Source: Akkermansiaceae bacterium (GTDB lineage Bacteria > Verrucomicrobiota > Verrucomicrobiia > Verrucomicrobiales > Akkermansiaceae). From it: DNA of 64,000 nt. Below are positions 1 to 7,930 of this stretch, in pieces (within the stretch, counting starts at the first letter, position 1; every line of letters begins with the position of its first letter). The position numbers and the translations under genes were made by a program. Below the pieces are notes generated by a model that saw only the letters and a list, made by a program, of their open reading frames with translations, was not told the DNA's origin and did no database searches. The stretch spans positions 146,425 through 210,424 of the forward strand of contig JAQWZU010000132.1 of the NCBI GenBank assembly GCA_029253285.1, read 5' to 3'.

Positions 1-321
1 CGCGGCAAACATAAGCCCATCTTCACACCTCACATTGATACCGGCGACTTCGTTGTCATCATCAATGCCGAGCAAGCCCGCTTCACCGGGAACAAGGAGA
101 GACACAAGATCTACGCACGTCACTCCGGTTACGTCGGCGGTCAGACCATCGAAACCCCTTCCAAGGTGCGCGCACGCAAGCCTGAGCTCATTCTCGAGTG
201 GGCCGTCAAAGGAATGGTCCCCAAGAATAAGTTGGGCCGCGCCCAACTCAGCAAGCTCAAGGTCTATGCAGGCAGCGAGCATCCACACGAGGCCCAAGAA
301 CCTCAGTCCGTCGAACTCTAA
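1..321 (+). CDS. rplM: 50S ribosomal protein L13, 3' part
   Basis: Frame 1 is open from the first base and ends at TAA 319-321, giving the last 106 residues of ribosomal protein L13 of the large subunit. The translated segment contains the family's FVVIINAE stretch, the [16 protein letters not shown] block and the [13 protein letters not shown] block near the C-terminus. The start lies outside the window. rpsI follows after 15 bases on the same strand, the standard rplM-rpsI operon, which supports the call independently. Confidence 0.96.
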   Translation, partial: RGKHKPIFTPHIDTGDFVVIINAEQARFTGNKERHKIYARHSGYVGGQTIETPSKVRARKPELILEWAVKGMVPKNKLGRAQLSKLKVYAGSEHPHEAQEPQSVEL

Positions 322-336
322 AACCCTTTCTGAAAA

Positions 337-726
337 ATGAGCGAAACTTATACCGCAACCGGTCGCCGAAAAACTGCCGTGTCCCGCGTTTGGATCACTG
401 CCGGAACTGGCGAAATCAGCGTCAATGGCGATGCCTTTGAGGACGTCTTCACCACCCTCACTCTCCAGGGCCAGGTCCTCGAGCCACTTCAGGTAACAAA
501 CCTGAAGAACAAGTTCGATGTCCGAGCGGTCACCAAGAGTGGCGGAATCCACGGACAGGCTGACGCCGTCAAACTGGCTATCGCCCGTGCCTTGATCATT
601 CACGATCCCGAGCTCCGTCCTGCCCTCAAGGCAGCCGGTCTCCTTCGCCGTGACCCACGTGCGAAAGAGCGTAAGAAGCCTGGTCAGCCAGGTGCTCGCA
701 AGCGCTTCCAGTTCTCGAAGCGTTAA
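337..726 (+). CDS. rpsI: 30S ribosomal protein S9
   Basis: A 129-residue protein, normal length for S9. It starts with the ATG at 337 and carries the family hallmarks: TGRRKTAVSRVW at the N-terminus, GGIHGQADAVKLAIARAL in the middle, and the basic C-terminal tail RRDPRAKERKKPGQPGARKRFQFSKR, whose last Arg contacts P-site tRNA in known ribosomes. It is the second gene of the rplM-rpsI operon (15-bp gap) and is followed by an intrinsic terminator. No Shine-Dalgarno sequence is evident before the start. Confidence 0.97.
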   Translation: MSETYTATGRRKTAVSRVWITAGTGEISVNGDAFEDVFTTLTLQGQVLEPLQVTNLKNKFDVRAVTKSGGIHGQADAVKLAIARALIIHDPELRPALKAAGLLRRDPRAKERKKPGQPGARKRFQFSKR

Positions 727-748
727 TCCGCCCAGCGAAACTTTTTTC

Positions 749-790
749 AAACAGCCGCGATTCCCTCTGGGTCGTGGCTGTTTTTCTTTT
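749..790 (+). terminator. Rho-independent terminator after rpsI
   Basis: Arms 749-760 (AAACAGCCGCGA) and 772-783 (TCGTGGCTGTTT) pair over 12 bp with one G-U, loop of 11 nt, followed by a T-rich run to 790. It closes the rplM-rpsI operon just before xth. Confidence 0.85.
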
Positions 791-801
791 AACGTATCGC
801 C

Positions 802-1566
802 ATGAAACTCATATCCTGGAACGTCAACGGCCTGCGCGCCGTCCTGAAGAAAAACTTTACCGACTTCGTTCTCGAACATCAGCCAGATTTCCTCTGCCTT
901 CAGGAAACCAAGGCCCGCCCCGAGCAAGTCGAACTTCCACTCGATCTCGGCGGCTACAAAACCTACTGGAATTCCGCCGAAAAAGCTGGCTACTCTGGAA
1001 CCTGCATCTTTGCCAAAACCGAACCCCTCGACATTCGCCTTGGAATCGGAATCGACGAACACGATAAAGAAGGCCGTGTGGTCACTCTGGAATACCCCGA
1101 ATTCTTCCTCGTCAACGTCTACACACCCAACGCTCAAAACGAACTCAAGCGCCTCTTATATCGCATGAGTTGGGACGAAGCCTTCCGCAGCTACCTCAAA
1201 TCGCTGGAATCCGAAGGTAAGCCCGTCCTCCTCTGCGGTGATCTCAACGTCGCCCACAAAGAAATCGACCTCGCTCGCCCAAAAACTAATCGCAAGAGCG
1301 CCGGATTCTCCGACGAAGAGCGCGCTGGATTCACCTCCCTCGTCGATGCTGGATTCGTCGACACTTTCCGTCATTTCCACCCTGACGCCACCGAGGCCTA
1401 TTCCTGGTGGAGCTATCGCGGCGGTGCCAGGGCGAACAACGTCGGATGGAGAATCGACTATTGGTGTGTCTCTGAGCTACTTACGCCAAAGCTCCAATAC
1501 GCAGCCATCAATTCCGACGTCCTCGGCTCCGATCACTGCCCGGTCTCCCTTGAAATCGATCTTTAA
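802..1566 (+). CDS. xth: Exodeoxyribonuclease III
   Basis: 254 residues, usual for the ExoIII/APE1 class of the endonuclease/exonuclease/phosphatase fold. These enzymes cut 5' of abasic sites and remove 3' blocking groups in base excision repair. Visible motifs: KLISWNVNGLRAVLKK at the N-terminus, FLCLQETKARPEQ (metal-binding Glu), VYTPNAQNE, LLCGDLNVAHKEIDLARP (catalytic Asp/Asn), RIDYWCVS, and the C-terminal SDHCPVSLEI with the catalytic His. The start ATG 802 sits just after the rpsI terminator. No signal peptide, so cytoplasmic. Confidence 0.95.
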   Translation: MKLISWNVNGLRAVLKKNFTDFVLEHQPDFLCLQETKARPEQVELPLDLGGYKTYWNSAEKAGYSGTCIFAKTEPLDIRLGIGIDEHDKEGRVVTLEYPEFFLVNVYTPNAQNELKRLLYRMSWDEAFRSYLKSLESEGKPVLLCGDLNVAHKEIDLARPKTNRKSAGFSDEERAGFTSLVDAGFVDTFRHFHPDATEAYSWWSYRGGARANNVGWRIDYWCVSELLTPKLQYAAINSDVLGSDHCPVSLEIDL

Positions 1567-1620
1567 AGAGCCGAGATCCCAGCTTGCACCGGAACCTCCT
1601 TCCGCTAGTTTTCCCCCGTT

Positions 1621-2079
1621 ATGAAACGAACTATCCTCGCTCTCTGCGCGCTCGCTGTCTTCACTCCGGCCTCTATCTCTGCTCACTGCCAGGTCCCCTG
1701 CGGAATTTACGCTGACGATAACGTCATCGGAAAAATGCATACGGATTACGAAACTATCGAAAAGGCCTCGAAGCAGATCATCGAACTTTCAAAAAACCCA
1801 GCTAAGAATGCCCACCAACTCACTCGCTGGATCCTAAACAAGGAATCCCACGCTCAGTCCATCCAGACCACCGTGACCGATTACTTTCTCGCCCAGCGGA
1901 TCAAACTCGGCGAAGCATCAACCGACAAGGAGTCCTATCTAAAGAAAGTCACTTCCTGCCACCGCGTCATCGTAGCCGCCATGAAATGCAAGCAGTCCAC
2001 CGACGCCAAGGCCGTGGAAACATTGCATAACGAACTCCACACCTTCATGGAGCTCTTCGGAACCAAAATTGAACACTAA
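1621..2079 (+). CDS. sodN: Exported nickel superoxide dismutase
   Basis: 152 residues. A Sec-type signal peptide (residues 1-21, ending SISA) is followed directly by HCQVPCGIY, the nickel hook of Ni-SOD (His1, Cys2, Cys6 and Tyr9 in mature numbering). The rest is an alpha-helical bundle matching the family (IEKASKQIIELSK, LTRWILNKE.HAQSIQ). Streptomyces SodN has a short propeptide cut by the dedicated protease SodX. Here signal peptidase cleavage after Ala21 would itself create His1, and no sodX is seen nearby. Residue 3 is Gln rather than the usual Asp. Inferred role: superoxide removal in the periplasm. The gene is monocistronic with its own terminator. Confidence 0.88.
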   Translation: MKRTILALCALAVFTPASISAHCQVPCGIYADDNVIGKMHTDYETIEKASKQIIELSKNPAKNAHQLTRWILNKESHAQSIQTTVTDYFLAQRIKLGEASTDKESYLKKVTSCHRVIVAAMKCKQSTDAKAVETLHNELHTFMELFGTKIEH

Positions 2080-2097
2080 TTCACTCCTATTTCTTAA

Positions 2098-2130
2098 GGG
2101 TCGCAGAGTTTACTCTGCGACCCTTTTTTT
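2098..2130 (+). terminator. Rho-independent terminator after sodN
   Basis: Perfect 11-bp stem (2098-2108 GGGTCGCAGAG with 2113-2123 CTCTGCGACCC), 4-nt loop TTTA, then seven T's (2124-2130). Confidence 0.95.
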
Positions 2131-2239
2131 ATCTCCATATCCCAACGACAAGCGCCCTAATATTATTGCGCTCCCGGAGCGCAGAAGGAGCGCCACCAAA
2201 ACATGGCATTCCCAAAATATCCACGATTTCAGGGAAGAA

Positions 2240-3232
2240 TTATGAGTTTTTTGAGATCTCCTCCTGATCTCTCAGTGAACCTTTTCGACTCCAGATGCTC
2301 GCCAGAAAACTTCCAATCATACAGTGAAAGAAGGCCGAGATGGCACAGGGTGTCGCAGCCAACATCGTGAAATGGGTTTTGGCCAAAGAGGATCCGAGCC
2401 CCGAATTCTGCATCCCCACCTCAATGGAAAAAGTCCGCTGTTCTTTTTCGCCTAGCTTGAAAATCTTTCCCCAGAGATACCCCAGCCCGAATCCCAGAAC
2501 ATGGACGATAAAGACCGCCGGAAGAAGGGTCTGCCAATGACTCTCAATTGCGTCCTTGGTGGCACCCACAATCGCTCCAACAATTAAGACGATCACCAGC
2601 ACTGACACAAGAGGTGCGATCGATTTCACCGAGTTAAGTTGCTTCCCAAGATAGCGATTAAGCAAGAGTCCCCCAATTACCGGGAGAAGAACAATCATCA
2701 CCATCGAGACCACCATCGCCATGGCATCCACTTCTAGAATGGCCGACGCATAGGTCTTCGTCAGCAAGGGGGTGAGTCCAACCGCCAGCAAAGTCGAACA
2801 CATCGTCATCAGAACACTCAGCGCAAGATTTCCCCGTGCCAGATAAGTGACAACATTCGATGCCGTTCCGCCCGGGCAACAACTCACCAGGATGATCCCA
2901 AGTTTGAACTGGTCCGGCAACGCAAAGAGGTTGGCCACGCCCCAACCAATGAGGGGCATGATTAAAAACTGAGCCAATACACCCAAGCCAACTACTTTCG
3001 GCATTTTTAAAACCTCTCCGAAATCAGCAAAGGTGAGCGTCATTCCCATCCCCAACATGATGATACCCAAACCAGCCGCCACCATGGAAAGATTACTCCC
3101 GGGGATCTTCCCAAGGAACCAAGTGAAATGTCCCGGAGTGATCCACGCCCACGCTGTTCCCAGTAAGGTCCACAACCAGAAAAGATTTACCAATCGAACA
3201 ATCACGCCGCTACCCTGCCGGAATTCCCCCAC
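2240..3232 (-). CDS. BASS-family (bile acid:sodium symporter-type) transporter
   Basis: 330 residues with about nine or ten hydrophobic segments, so an inner-membrane protein. The two family signatures are present: CCPGGTASNVVTYLARGN.ALSV in the crossover region and SIEVGMQNSGLGSSLA near the C-terminus, which contribute the sodium sites in BASS structures. Family members import organic anions (bile acids, pantoate, pyruvate) with sodium; the substrate here cannot be read from the sequence. It stands alone, with neighbours on the other strand. A slightly shorter N-terminus is possible. Confidence 0.88.
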   Translation of the reverse strand: MGEFRQGSGVIVRLVNLFWLWTLLGTAWAWITPGHFTWFLGKIPGSNLSMVAAGLGIIMLGMGMTLTFADFGEVLKMPKVVGLGVLAQFLIMPLIGWGVANLFALPDQFKLGIILVSCCPGGTASNVVTYLARGNLALSVLMTMCSTLLAVGLTPLLTKTYASAILEVDAMAMVVSMVMIVLLPVIGGLLLNRYLGKQLNSVKSIAPLVSVLVIVLIVGAIVGATKDAIESHWQTLLPAVFIVHVLGFGLGYLWGKIFKLGEKEQRTFSIEVGMQNSGLGSSLAKTHFTMLAATPCAISAFFHCMIGSFLASIWSRKGSLRDQEEISKNS

Positions 3233-3538
3233 AATGAAAAGCGGTCTTGTCCTCCCTCATGAGAATGACAGCCTTCCGCTTACTCAAGATCGCTGTTTTC
3301 ATACCCCTCGTCGGATCGCTGTTTGCCGCGGGGCCTCGAATCAGCGAAATCGGCCCATCTGTCCAAGGTCAAATCTCGCCGGTCTTATTCGCCACCCTCA
3401 ACCAAGATTACGGTCGTGAAAATCTTTCCTGATTCAATTGACGAAATCTAGGAGTTCGTCACAGTTTCTGTCGATCATCCCACCCGCAAACTTCACTGTC
3501 GCCTTCGTGGGAGCTGCAACCCTAACCGCCAATTCACT
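3233..3538. other. Intergenic region between divergent genes, with a doubtful small ORF
   Basis: This stretch separates two divergently transcribed genes and must hold both promoters, though I see no convincing -35/-10 pair. It contains a short plus-strand frame (ATG 3262 to 3432, 56 codons) whose start MTAFRLLKIAVFIPLVGSLFAA looks like a signal peptide. It ends after about 30 further residues with no recognisable domain. It could be a small secreted peptide or the decayed 5' end of a secreted protein. Confidence 0.3.
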
Positions 3539-4765
3539 ATGAAAGCCCTCACGCTCTCACTTCTCCTCGCTGGATTTACCCTCGCCGCCGATTGGCCACA
3601 TTGGCGTGGCCCCACCTCCAACAACCATGCCGCGGCCGCGGCCAAACCGGTCACGGAATGGTCCACTGAAAAGAATGTCCGCTGGCAGACCGACCTCCCA
3701 GGATTGGGGCATTCCACGCCCATCGTGGCTGGTGATCGAATTTATCTCACCACTGGAGATGAGAAAGCTGACACGCAATCTCTTATCACTATCGACCGGA
3801 CGAGTGGAAAGATCCTTTGGACGAAAATTATTAATGAGGGCGGACTCCCTAAAGGCATCCACAAGGAAAACACTCATGCCTCGCAGACTCCCGTTTGGGA
3901 CGGCGAGCGCGTCATTACCCTCTTCCACAATCGCGGGAAGCTCCAGCTCACTGCAGTTAAACCTAATGGCGATATTGCCTGGGATAAAGTGATTGGCGGT
4001 TACCTTCCCGACCGCGACTTCGGATACGGCTCGACTGCGGCCTATCATAAAGGGCTCATCTACATCACTTCAGACTACGAGCCCAAGGGCTATCTCGTCG
4101 CCATCGAAACGAAAACTGGAGAAGAAAAATGGCGCACCGACCGCAACACCATGGCGAGTTGGTCCACCCCTGTGGTGGGACATGTCGCAGGAAAAAATCA
4201 GCTGCTCAGCTCTGGTCAGTTAAAAGTCACCAGCCAGGATCCGCTTACGGGAAAACTTCTCTGGGAAGCGCCTCACATTTCCAAAAGCACCTGCGGCACG
4301 GTTGTTTGGAATAAGGACTCGGTCTTCGCAAGCGGAGGCTTTCCTAAAAACCAAACAGCCGCCTACGCCGCCGATGGCTCGGGCAGGCTCCTCTGGCAAA
4401 ACAAAGAGCGCACCTACGAACAATCCATGTTGGTTCACGGCAACGAACTCTACACCGTTACCGACAAAGGCTTCGCCTTCTGCTGGGATACCAAAACCGG
4501 CAAGGAACATTGGAGCCAACGCCTCGGACGTGGCGGAGTCATGGCGTCTCCAACTTTCGCAAATGGTCTGATCTATGCACCTATCAAAAATGGACAGACC
4601 ACGGTGTTCAAAGCCACCCCGGAAAAGTTCGAGCAAATCGCGCAAAACCAACTTGGTGACGACACTTATGCTTCACCTGTCTTCATCGGCGACGAACTCT
4701 ACATGCGCGTCGGTTTCCGCACCGAAGGCACCCGCCGCGAAGTCCTCTACTGTCTCGGCGAGTAA
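3539..4765 (+). CDS. Secreted PQQ-like beta-propeller protein
   Basis: 408 residues with a signal peptide (MKALTLSLLLAGFTLAA) followed by DWPHWRGP, the typical start of mature PVC-group PQQ-like repeat proteins. Several propeller blades are visible as repeats of the type DRTSGKILW, KPNGDIAWD, ETKTGEEKW, DPLTGKLLWEA, DTKTGKEHW. The fold is that of BamB and quinoprotein dehydrogenases, but I see no dehydrogenase active site, so the function (scaffold, binding or enzymatic) is open. It stands alone. The inferred location is periplasmic. Confidence 0.88.
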   Translation: MKALTLSLLLAGFTLAADWPHWRGPTSNNHAAAAAKPVTEWSTEKNVRWQTDLPGLGHSTPIVAGDRIYLTTGDEKADTQSLITIDRTSGKILWTKIINEGGLPKGIHKENTHASQTPVWDGERVITLFHNRGKLQLTAVKPNGDIAWDKVIGGYLPDRDFGYGSTAAYHKGLIYITSDYEPKGYLVAIETKTGEEKWRTDRNTMASWSTPVVGHVAGKNQLLSSGQLKVTSQDPLTGKLLWEAPHISKSTCGTVVWNKDSVFASGGFPKNQTAAYAADGSGRLLWQNKERTYEQSMLVHGNELYTVTDKGFAFCWDTKTGKEHWSQRLGRGGVMASPTFANGLIYAPIKNGQTTVFKATPEKFEQIAQNQLGDDTYASPVFIGDELYMRVGFRTEGTRREVLYCLGE

Positions 4766-4960
4766 TTCATATGGGCTAAAAGAACGCCTTGTATAATCAG
4801 GAGCTGAAACCCCGGCCCCTTCAAGTTCAAATCGGGCGTTCATAGCACTATGGCCAAAGCCCTTCAGGAGTTTTTCCATGGCCCAGTGAACCAATTTGTG
4901 AAAGCCAGAAGGTTCACTCCATGCCGGAATCAGATTGTCCTTCAACAAATTGCTCGCCAT
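4673..4960 (-). CDS. Doubtful small ORF downstream of uvrC
   Basis: A 95-codon frame begins with ATG 4960, five bases after the uvrC stop on the same strand. Its first two thirds (MASNLLKDNLIPAWSEPSGF..., residues 1-65) fill the 200-bp intergenic space and read like protein. The last third runs antisense through the 3' end of the PQQ-propeller gene. No family is recognised. It could be a small translationally coupled gene or chance. Confidence 0.22.
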   Translation of the reverse strand: MASNLLKDNLIPAWSEPSGFHKLVHWAMEKLLKGFGHSAMNARFELEGAGVSAPDYTRRSFSPYELLAETVEDFAAGAFGAETDAHVEFVADEDR

Positions 4961-4965
4961 AAAAA

Positions 4966-6525
4966 TCAATTACTTCGTAGAAAATTAAGAATCTCCTCCG
5001 CCGACTTTTTCGAAAAACCAGGGAGGGCTGCGATATCCTCTGTCGTCTTTTTTCGAATCCTTGCCACTGAACCGAATTTCTTGAGCAAAGATTGCTTCTT
5101 CGCTGGAGACATTCCCGGACAATCATCGAGGAGACTTTCCTTCACCCGCTTCCGGAGCAGCAGCTCGTTGTAGCCATTAGCAAAGCGATGCGCTTCGTCG
5201 CGAATTCGCTGCATCAACTTCAAGGCTCCTCGATCATGGGGAATGCTCACGGGAATGCTTTCTCCAGGCTGAAAAATCTCCTCGCGTTGTTTTGCCAATC
5301 CTACAATAGGCAAACCACCCAAACCCAGCCGCTGTAACTCGGTCATCGCCGAACTCAGCTGACCTTTACCACCATCCACAATGACAAGATTAGGCAAAGT
5401 GATGGGACTCTTTCCTTCCCCTGCCAATCTCCGCAGTGCTTCGACCGGTCCCTCCTGACTCTCTTCAGCAAGGTCAGGATTGGCCTTCATATTCTCCATG
5501 AGAATTCTGCCATAGCGACGTCGAACCACTTCGGCCATGCTGGCAAAGTCATTTTGCCCCTCCACCGTCTTGATCCGATATCGACGGTAGTTTTGATTAT
5601 CAGGCAGACCGTTTTTAAAACGCACCATCGAGGCCACGATGTGTGTTGAGGAAATATTCGAGATATCGAAGCACTCCATGATCTCAGGCGGGCCCTCCAG
5701 CGAAAGCCAATCAGCCAACTCAGCGAGATCCTCCTTGGGCTGCACCGTCGTCGGAACCCCTCGCCCTCGCGAAAACTGCCTCGCTGGACTGAGCGCCCGT
5801 TCAATATTCATGATGACATCGCGCAACTTCGCGGCGCGCTCGAAATCCTGCCTCATCGCCGCTTGCTCCATCTCAACTCTGAGCCCTTTGAGTCTTTCGC
5901 GTTTCCCCTTTCCGCTCAAAAGCCCACAAGCCTCCTCCACCCGTTCAAGATAGCTGTCCCGCTCGATCTTCCCGATACAAGGGGCCGAGCAATTCCGAAT
6001 GATATCGGCATTACAGTGTTTGTAATCCTGTTCGCCGGGATTTCTTGGGCGACAGCTCCGCAGACCCAACTCGCGATTCAGCCAGCCGACAATCCCCTTC
6101 ACCGCTGCGGCTTGCACGAAAGGACCGAAATATTTCGCCTTGTCGCCCTTTTTCAGCCGGGTCGTGGAAAACTTTGGCCAGGGATCGTTCAGGTTCACCT
6201 TCACCATCAGAAAGCGCTTGTCGTCCCGAAAGCTCACGTTGTAGCGGGGCCGGTATTGCTTGATTAACTTTCCCTCGAGAAGAAAGGCCTCCTCTTCATT
6301 GCGCACTTCGTGGGTTTCGAAGTCACAGATCGAGTCAATGAGCGCCCGGGTCTTAATATCGGCCCGCTTTTTGCCCGATGGCATAAAGTAGGTTTGTAGA
6401 CGTTTTCGGATATTTCGCGCCTTCCCAACGTAGATAATCGAACCCAATCGATCCTTCATCAGGTAGACCCCTGGTTTTTGGGTTACCTGTGGCAGGCGGG
6501 CTCTGAGGGCTGGTAATTGCGACAT
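4966..6525 (-). CDS. uvrC: UvrABC system protein C
   Basis: 519 residues, shorter than E. coli UvrC (610) but with the domains in order. GIY-YIG nuclease (KPGVYLMKD...IIYVGKARNIRKRLQTYF, residues ~17-48) makes the 3' incision. Four Cys in a LRSC...HC...NCSAPC pattern (~155-180) match the Fe-S ligands described for UvrC. A UVR domain (AAMRQDFERAAKLRD, ~220) binds UvrB. The RNase H-like 5' nuclease shows VIVDGGKGQLSSA. A C-terminal helix-hairpin-helix pair (GMSPAKKQSLLKKFGS, IAALPGFSKKSAEEI) binds DNA. It acts in nucleotide excision repair. I find no LexA operator in front of it. Confidence 0.96.
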   Translation of the reverse strand: MSQLPALRARLPQVTQKPGVYLMKDRLGSIIYVGKARNIRKRLQTYFMPSGKKRADIKTRALIDSICDFETHEVRNEEEAFLLEGKLIKQYRPRYNVSFRDDKRFLMVKVNLNDPWPKFSTTRLKKGDKAKYFGPFVQAAAVKGIVGWLNRELGLRSCRPRNPGEQDYKHCNADIIRNCSAPCIGKIERDSYLERVEEACGLLSGKGKRERLKGLRVEMEQAAMRQDFERAAKLRDVIMNIERALSPARQFSRGRGVPTTVQPKEDLAELADWLSLEGPPEIMECFDISNISSTHIVASMVRFKNGLPDNQNYRRYRIKTVEGQNDFASMAEVVRRRYGRILMENMKANPDLAEESQEGPVEALRRLAGEGKSPITLPNLVIVDGGKGQLSSAMTELQRLGLGGLPIVGLAKQREEIFQPGESIPVSIPHDRGALKLMQRIRDEAHRFANGYNELLLRKRVKESLLDDCPGMSPAKKQSLLKKFGSVARIRKKTTEDIAALPGFSKKSAEEILNFLRSN

Positions 6526-6651
6526 TTCCTTGGAAGATCAACGGCTAGAGACTCGTAATGCAGCACGACGCCACGTGCAACCCAGCATTTAAATGAGGCT
6601 TTTCCTGCACTTGCACCCCCGGCGCAGAACAGTTAGACTTTCCTAACAAAT

Positions 6652-7428
6652 ATGAAACACCCTTTCATCCCGGCGCTTCTCCTCGCGCTCCTTCCTTCGT
6701 TGGCTTCCGCTGCCGAAGAGACCGCGAAAAAAGATCTCACCATCATCGAGCTCCTCTCGAAAGGCGGTTGGGTCATGACGGCGCTTGTCGCGCTTTCCAT
6801 TTTCACCCTGATTCTGGTCCTCCTCTATTTCCTGACCCTGCGCCGCAGCACGGTCGTCACCAACAAGTTCATGAATGCCGCCGAGGCCATGATCCGCAAG
6901 CGCGACTATCTCGGCCTCATCGCTTACTGCCATCGTCGCAGTGAGTCTGTCGCCAGAGTGACCCAAAAGACCCTCGACTTCCTGACTAAGAATCCCACCG
7001 CGAGCCGCCCCGAGATCCGCGAGATCGCCGAGGCCGAGGCCTCCCGCCAAAGCGGCATTCTCAGCCAGCGAATCAGCTACCTCGCCGACATCGGTGGGAT
7101 CGCCCCCATGATCGGTCTTCTCGGCACAGTCATCGGAATGATCAAATCCTTCATGGAAATCGCTAATGGCAATATTGAGGGCACCAAGCAACTCGAACTC
7201 GCCGAAGGAGTCTGGGAAGCCCTCATTACCACCGCAGCCGGATTGGTTATCAGTATCATTGCGATGACTTTCTATTCCTACTTCCGCGGACGGGTGCAAA
7301 ACCACATTGCTGAACTCGAAGCCGCCGGCACGCACATCCTCGCGCTAATCGGCGGCCAGATCACCGAAGAACGCATCGCCTCCCAAGGCTCTCACGAAGT
7401 CTACCGCCCGGCCGGCATGAGCGAGTAA
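6652..7428 (+). CDS. exbB: ExbB/TolQ/MotA-type proton channel, with signal peptide
   Basis: 258 residues. An N-terminal signal peptide (MKHPFIPALLLALLPSLASA) precedes the first membrane helix (WVMTALVALSIFTLILVLLYFL), a feature of the longer ExbB variants. The conserved core is present: LADIGGIAPMIGLLGTVIGMIKSF in the second helix and EALITTAAGLVISIIAMTFYSYF in the third. ExbB pentamers form the proton channel that powers TonB- or Tol-dependent work. It is first in an operon with an ExbD (23-bp gap) and a TPR protein; no tonB lies in the window. Confidence 0.88.
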   Translation: MKHPFIPALLLALLPSLASAAEETAKKDLTIIELLSKGGWVMTALVALSIFTLILVLLYFLTLRRSTVVTNKFMNAAEAMIRKRDYLGLIAYCHRRSESVARVTQKTLDFLTKNPTASRPEIREIAEAEASRQSGILSQRISYLADIGGIAPMIGLLGTVIGMIKSFMEIANGNIEGTKQLELAEGVWEALITTAAGLVISIIAMTFYSYFRGRVQNHIAELEAAGTHILALIGGQITEERIASQGSHEVYRPAGMSE

Positions 7429-7451
7429 CCGTTTTTTCACCTGCACCAAAA

Positions 7452-7895
7452 ATGCGCATCCGCGATAACACTCCGCCTCCGGCCAGCTTCCAGCTCGCGC
7501 CGATGATCGATATCGTGTTCCTGCTCCTCATCTTTTTCCTCGTGACCTACCAAATCACAGAACAGGAGAAAGACACCCGTGTTTCCGTGCCCACTTCCAC
7601 CCAGGGATCCCAGGAGGCCCGGGTCTCGAACGAGATTGTGGTCAATCTCACCAAGGACGGCATCATCACTATCAACAACGAGGTTTACACCAAGGATCAG
7701 TTGCGGGAAATGCTCGAGCGTATCATGGAGAACGCCAAGATCGCCGGTCAGGACCAAGCCGATCAACAACCGGTCCGCATTCGGTGCGATGCCGATGGTA
7801 CCAACCAGATTCTCTTTGAGGTCATGGACGAAATCCAGAAGGCCGGCATCTGGAATATCCGCTTCGCCAACCGCGCTTCGGCTCCGTCTAAATAA
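7452..7895 (+). CDS. exbD: ExbD/TolR biopolymer transport protein
   Basis: 147 residues: short cytoplasmic N-terminus, a single membrane helix (LAPMIDIVFLLLIFFLVTY) carrying the essential Asp of the ExbD/TolR family, then a periplasmic domain with VVNLTKDG.ITINNEVYT and the C-terminal VMDEIQKAGIWNIRFA strand. It partners the ExbB encoded just upstream and couples proton flow to outer-membrane processes. A TPR protein follows after 35 bp. Confidence 0.9.
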   Translation: MRIRDNTPPPASFQLAPMIDIVFLLLIFFLVTYQITEQEKDTRVSVPTSTQGSQEARVSNEIVVNLTKDGIITINNEVYTKDQLREMLERIMENAKIAGQDQADQQPVRIRCDADGTNQILFEVMDEIQKAGIWNIRFANRASAPSK

Positions 7896-7930
7896 ATCTC
7901 CTCCCGGGCCTCGCTTCTACCAGCAACTCC

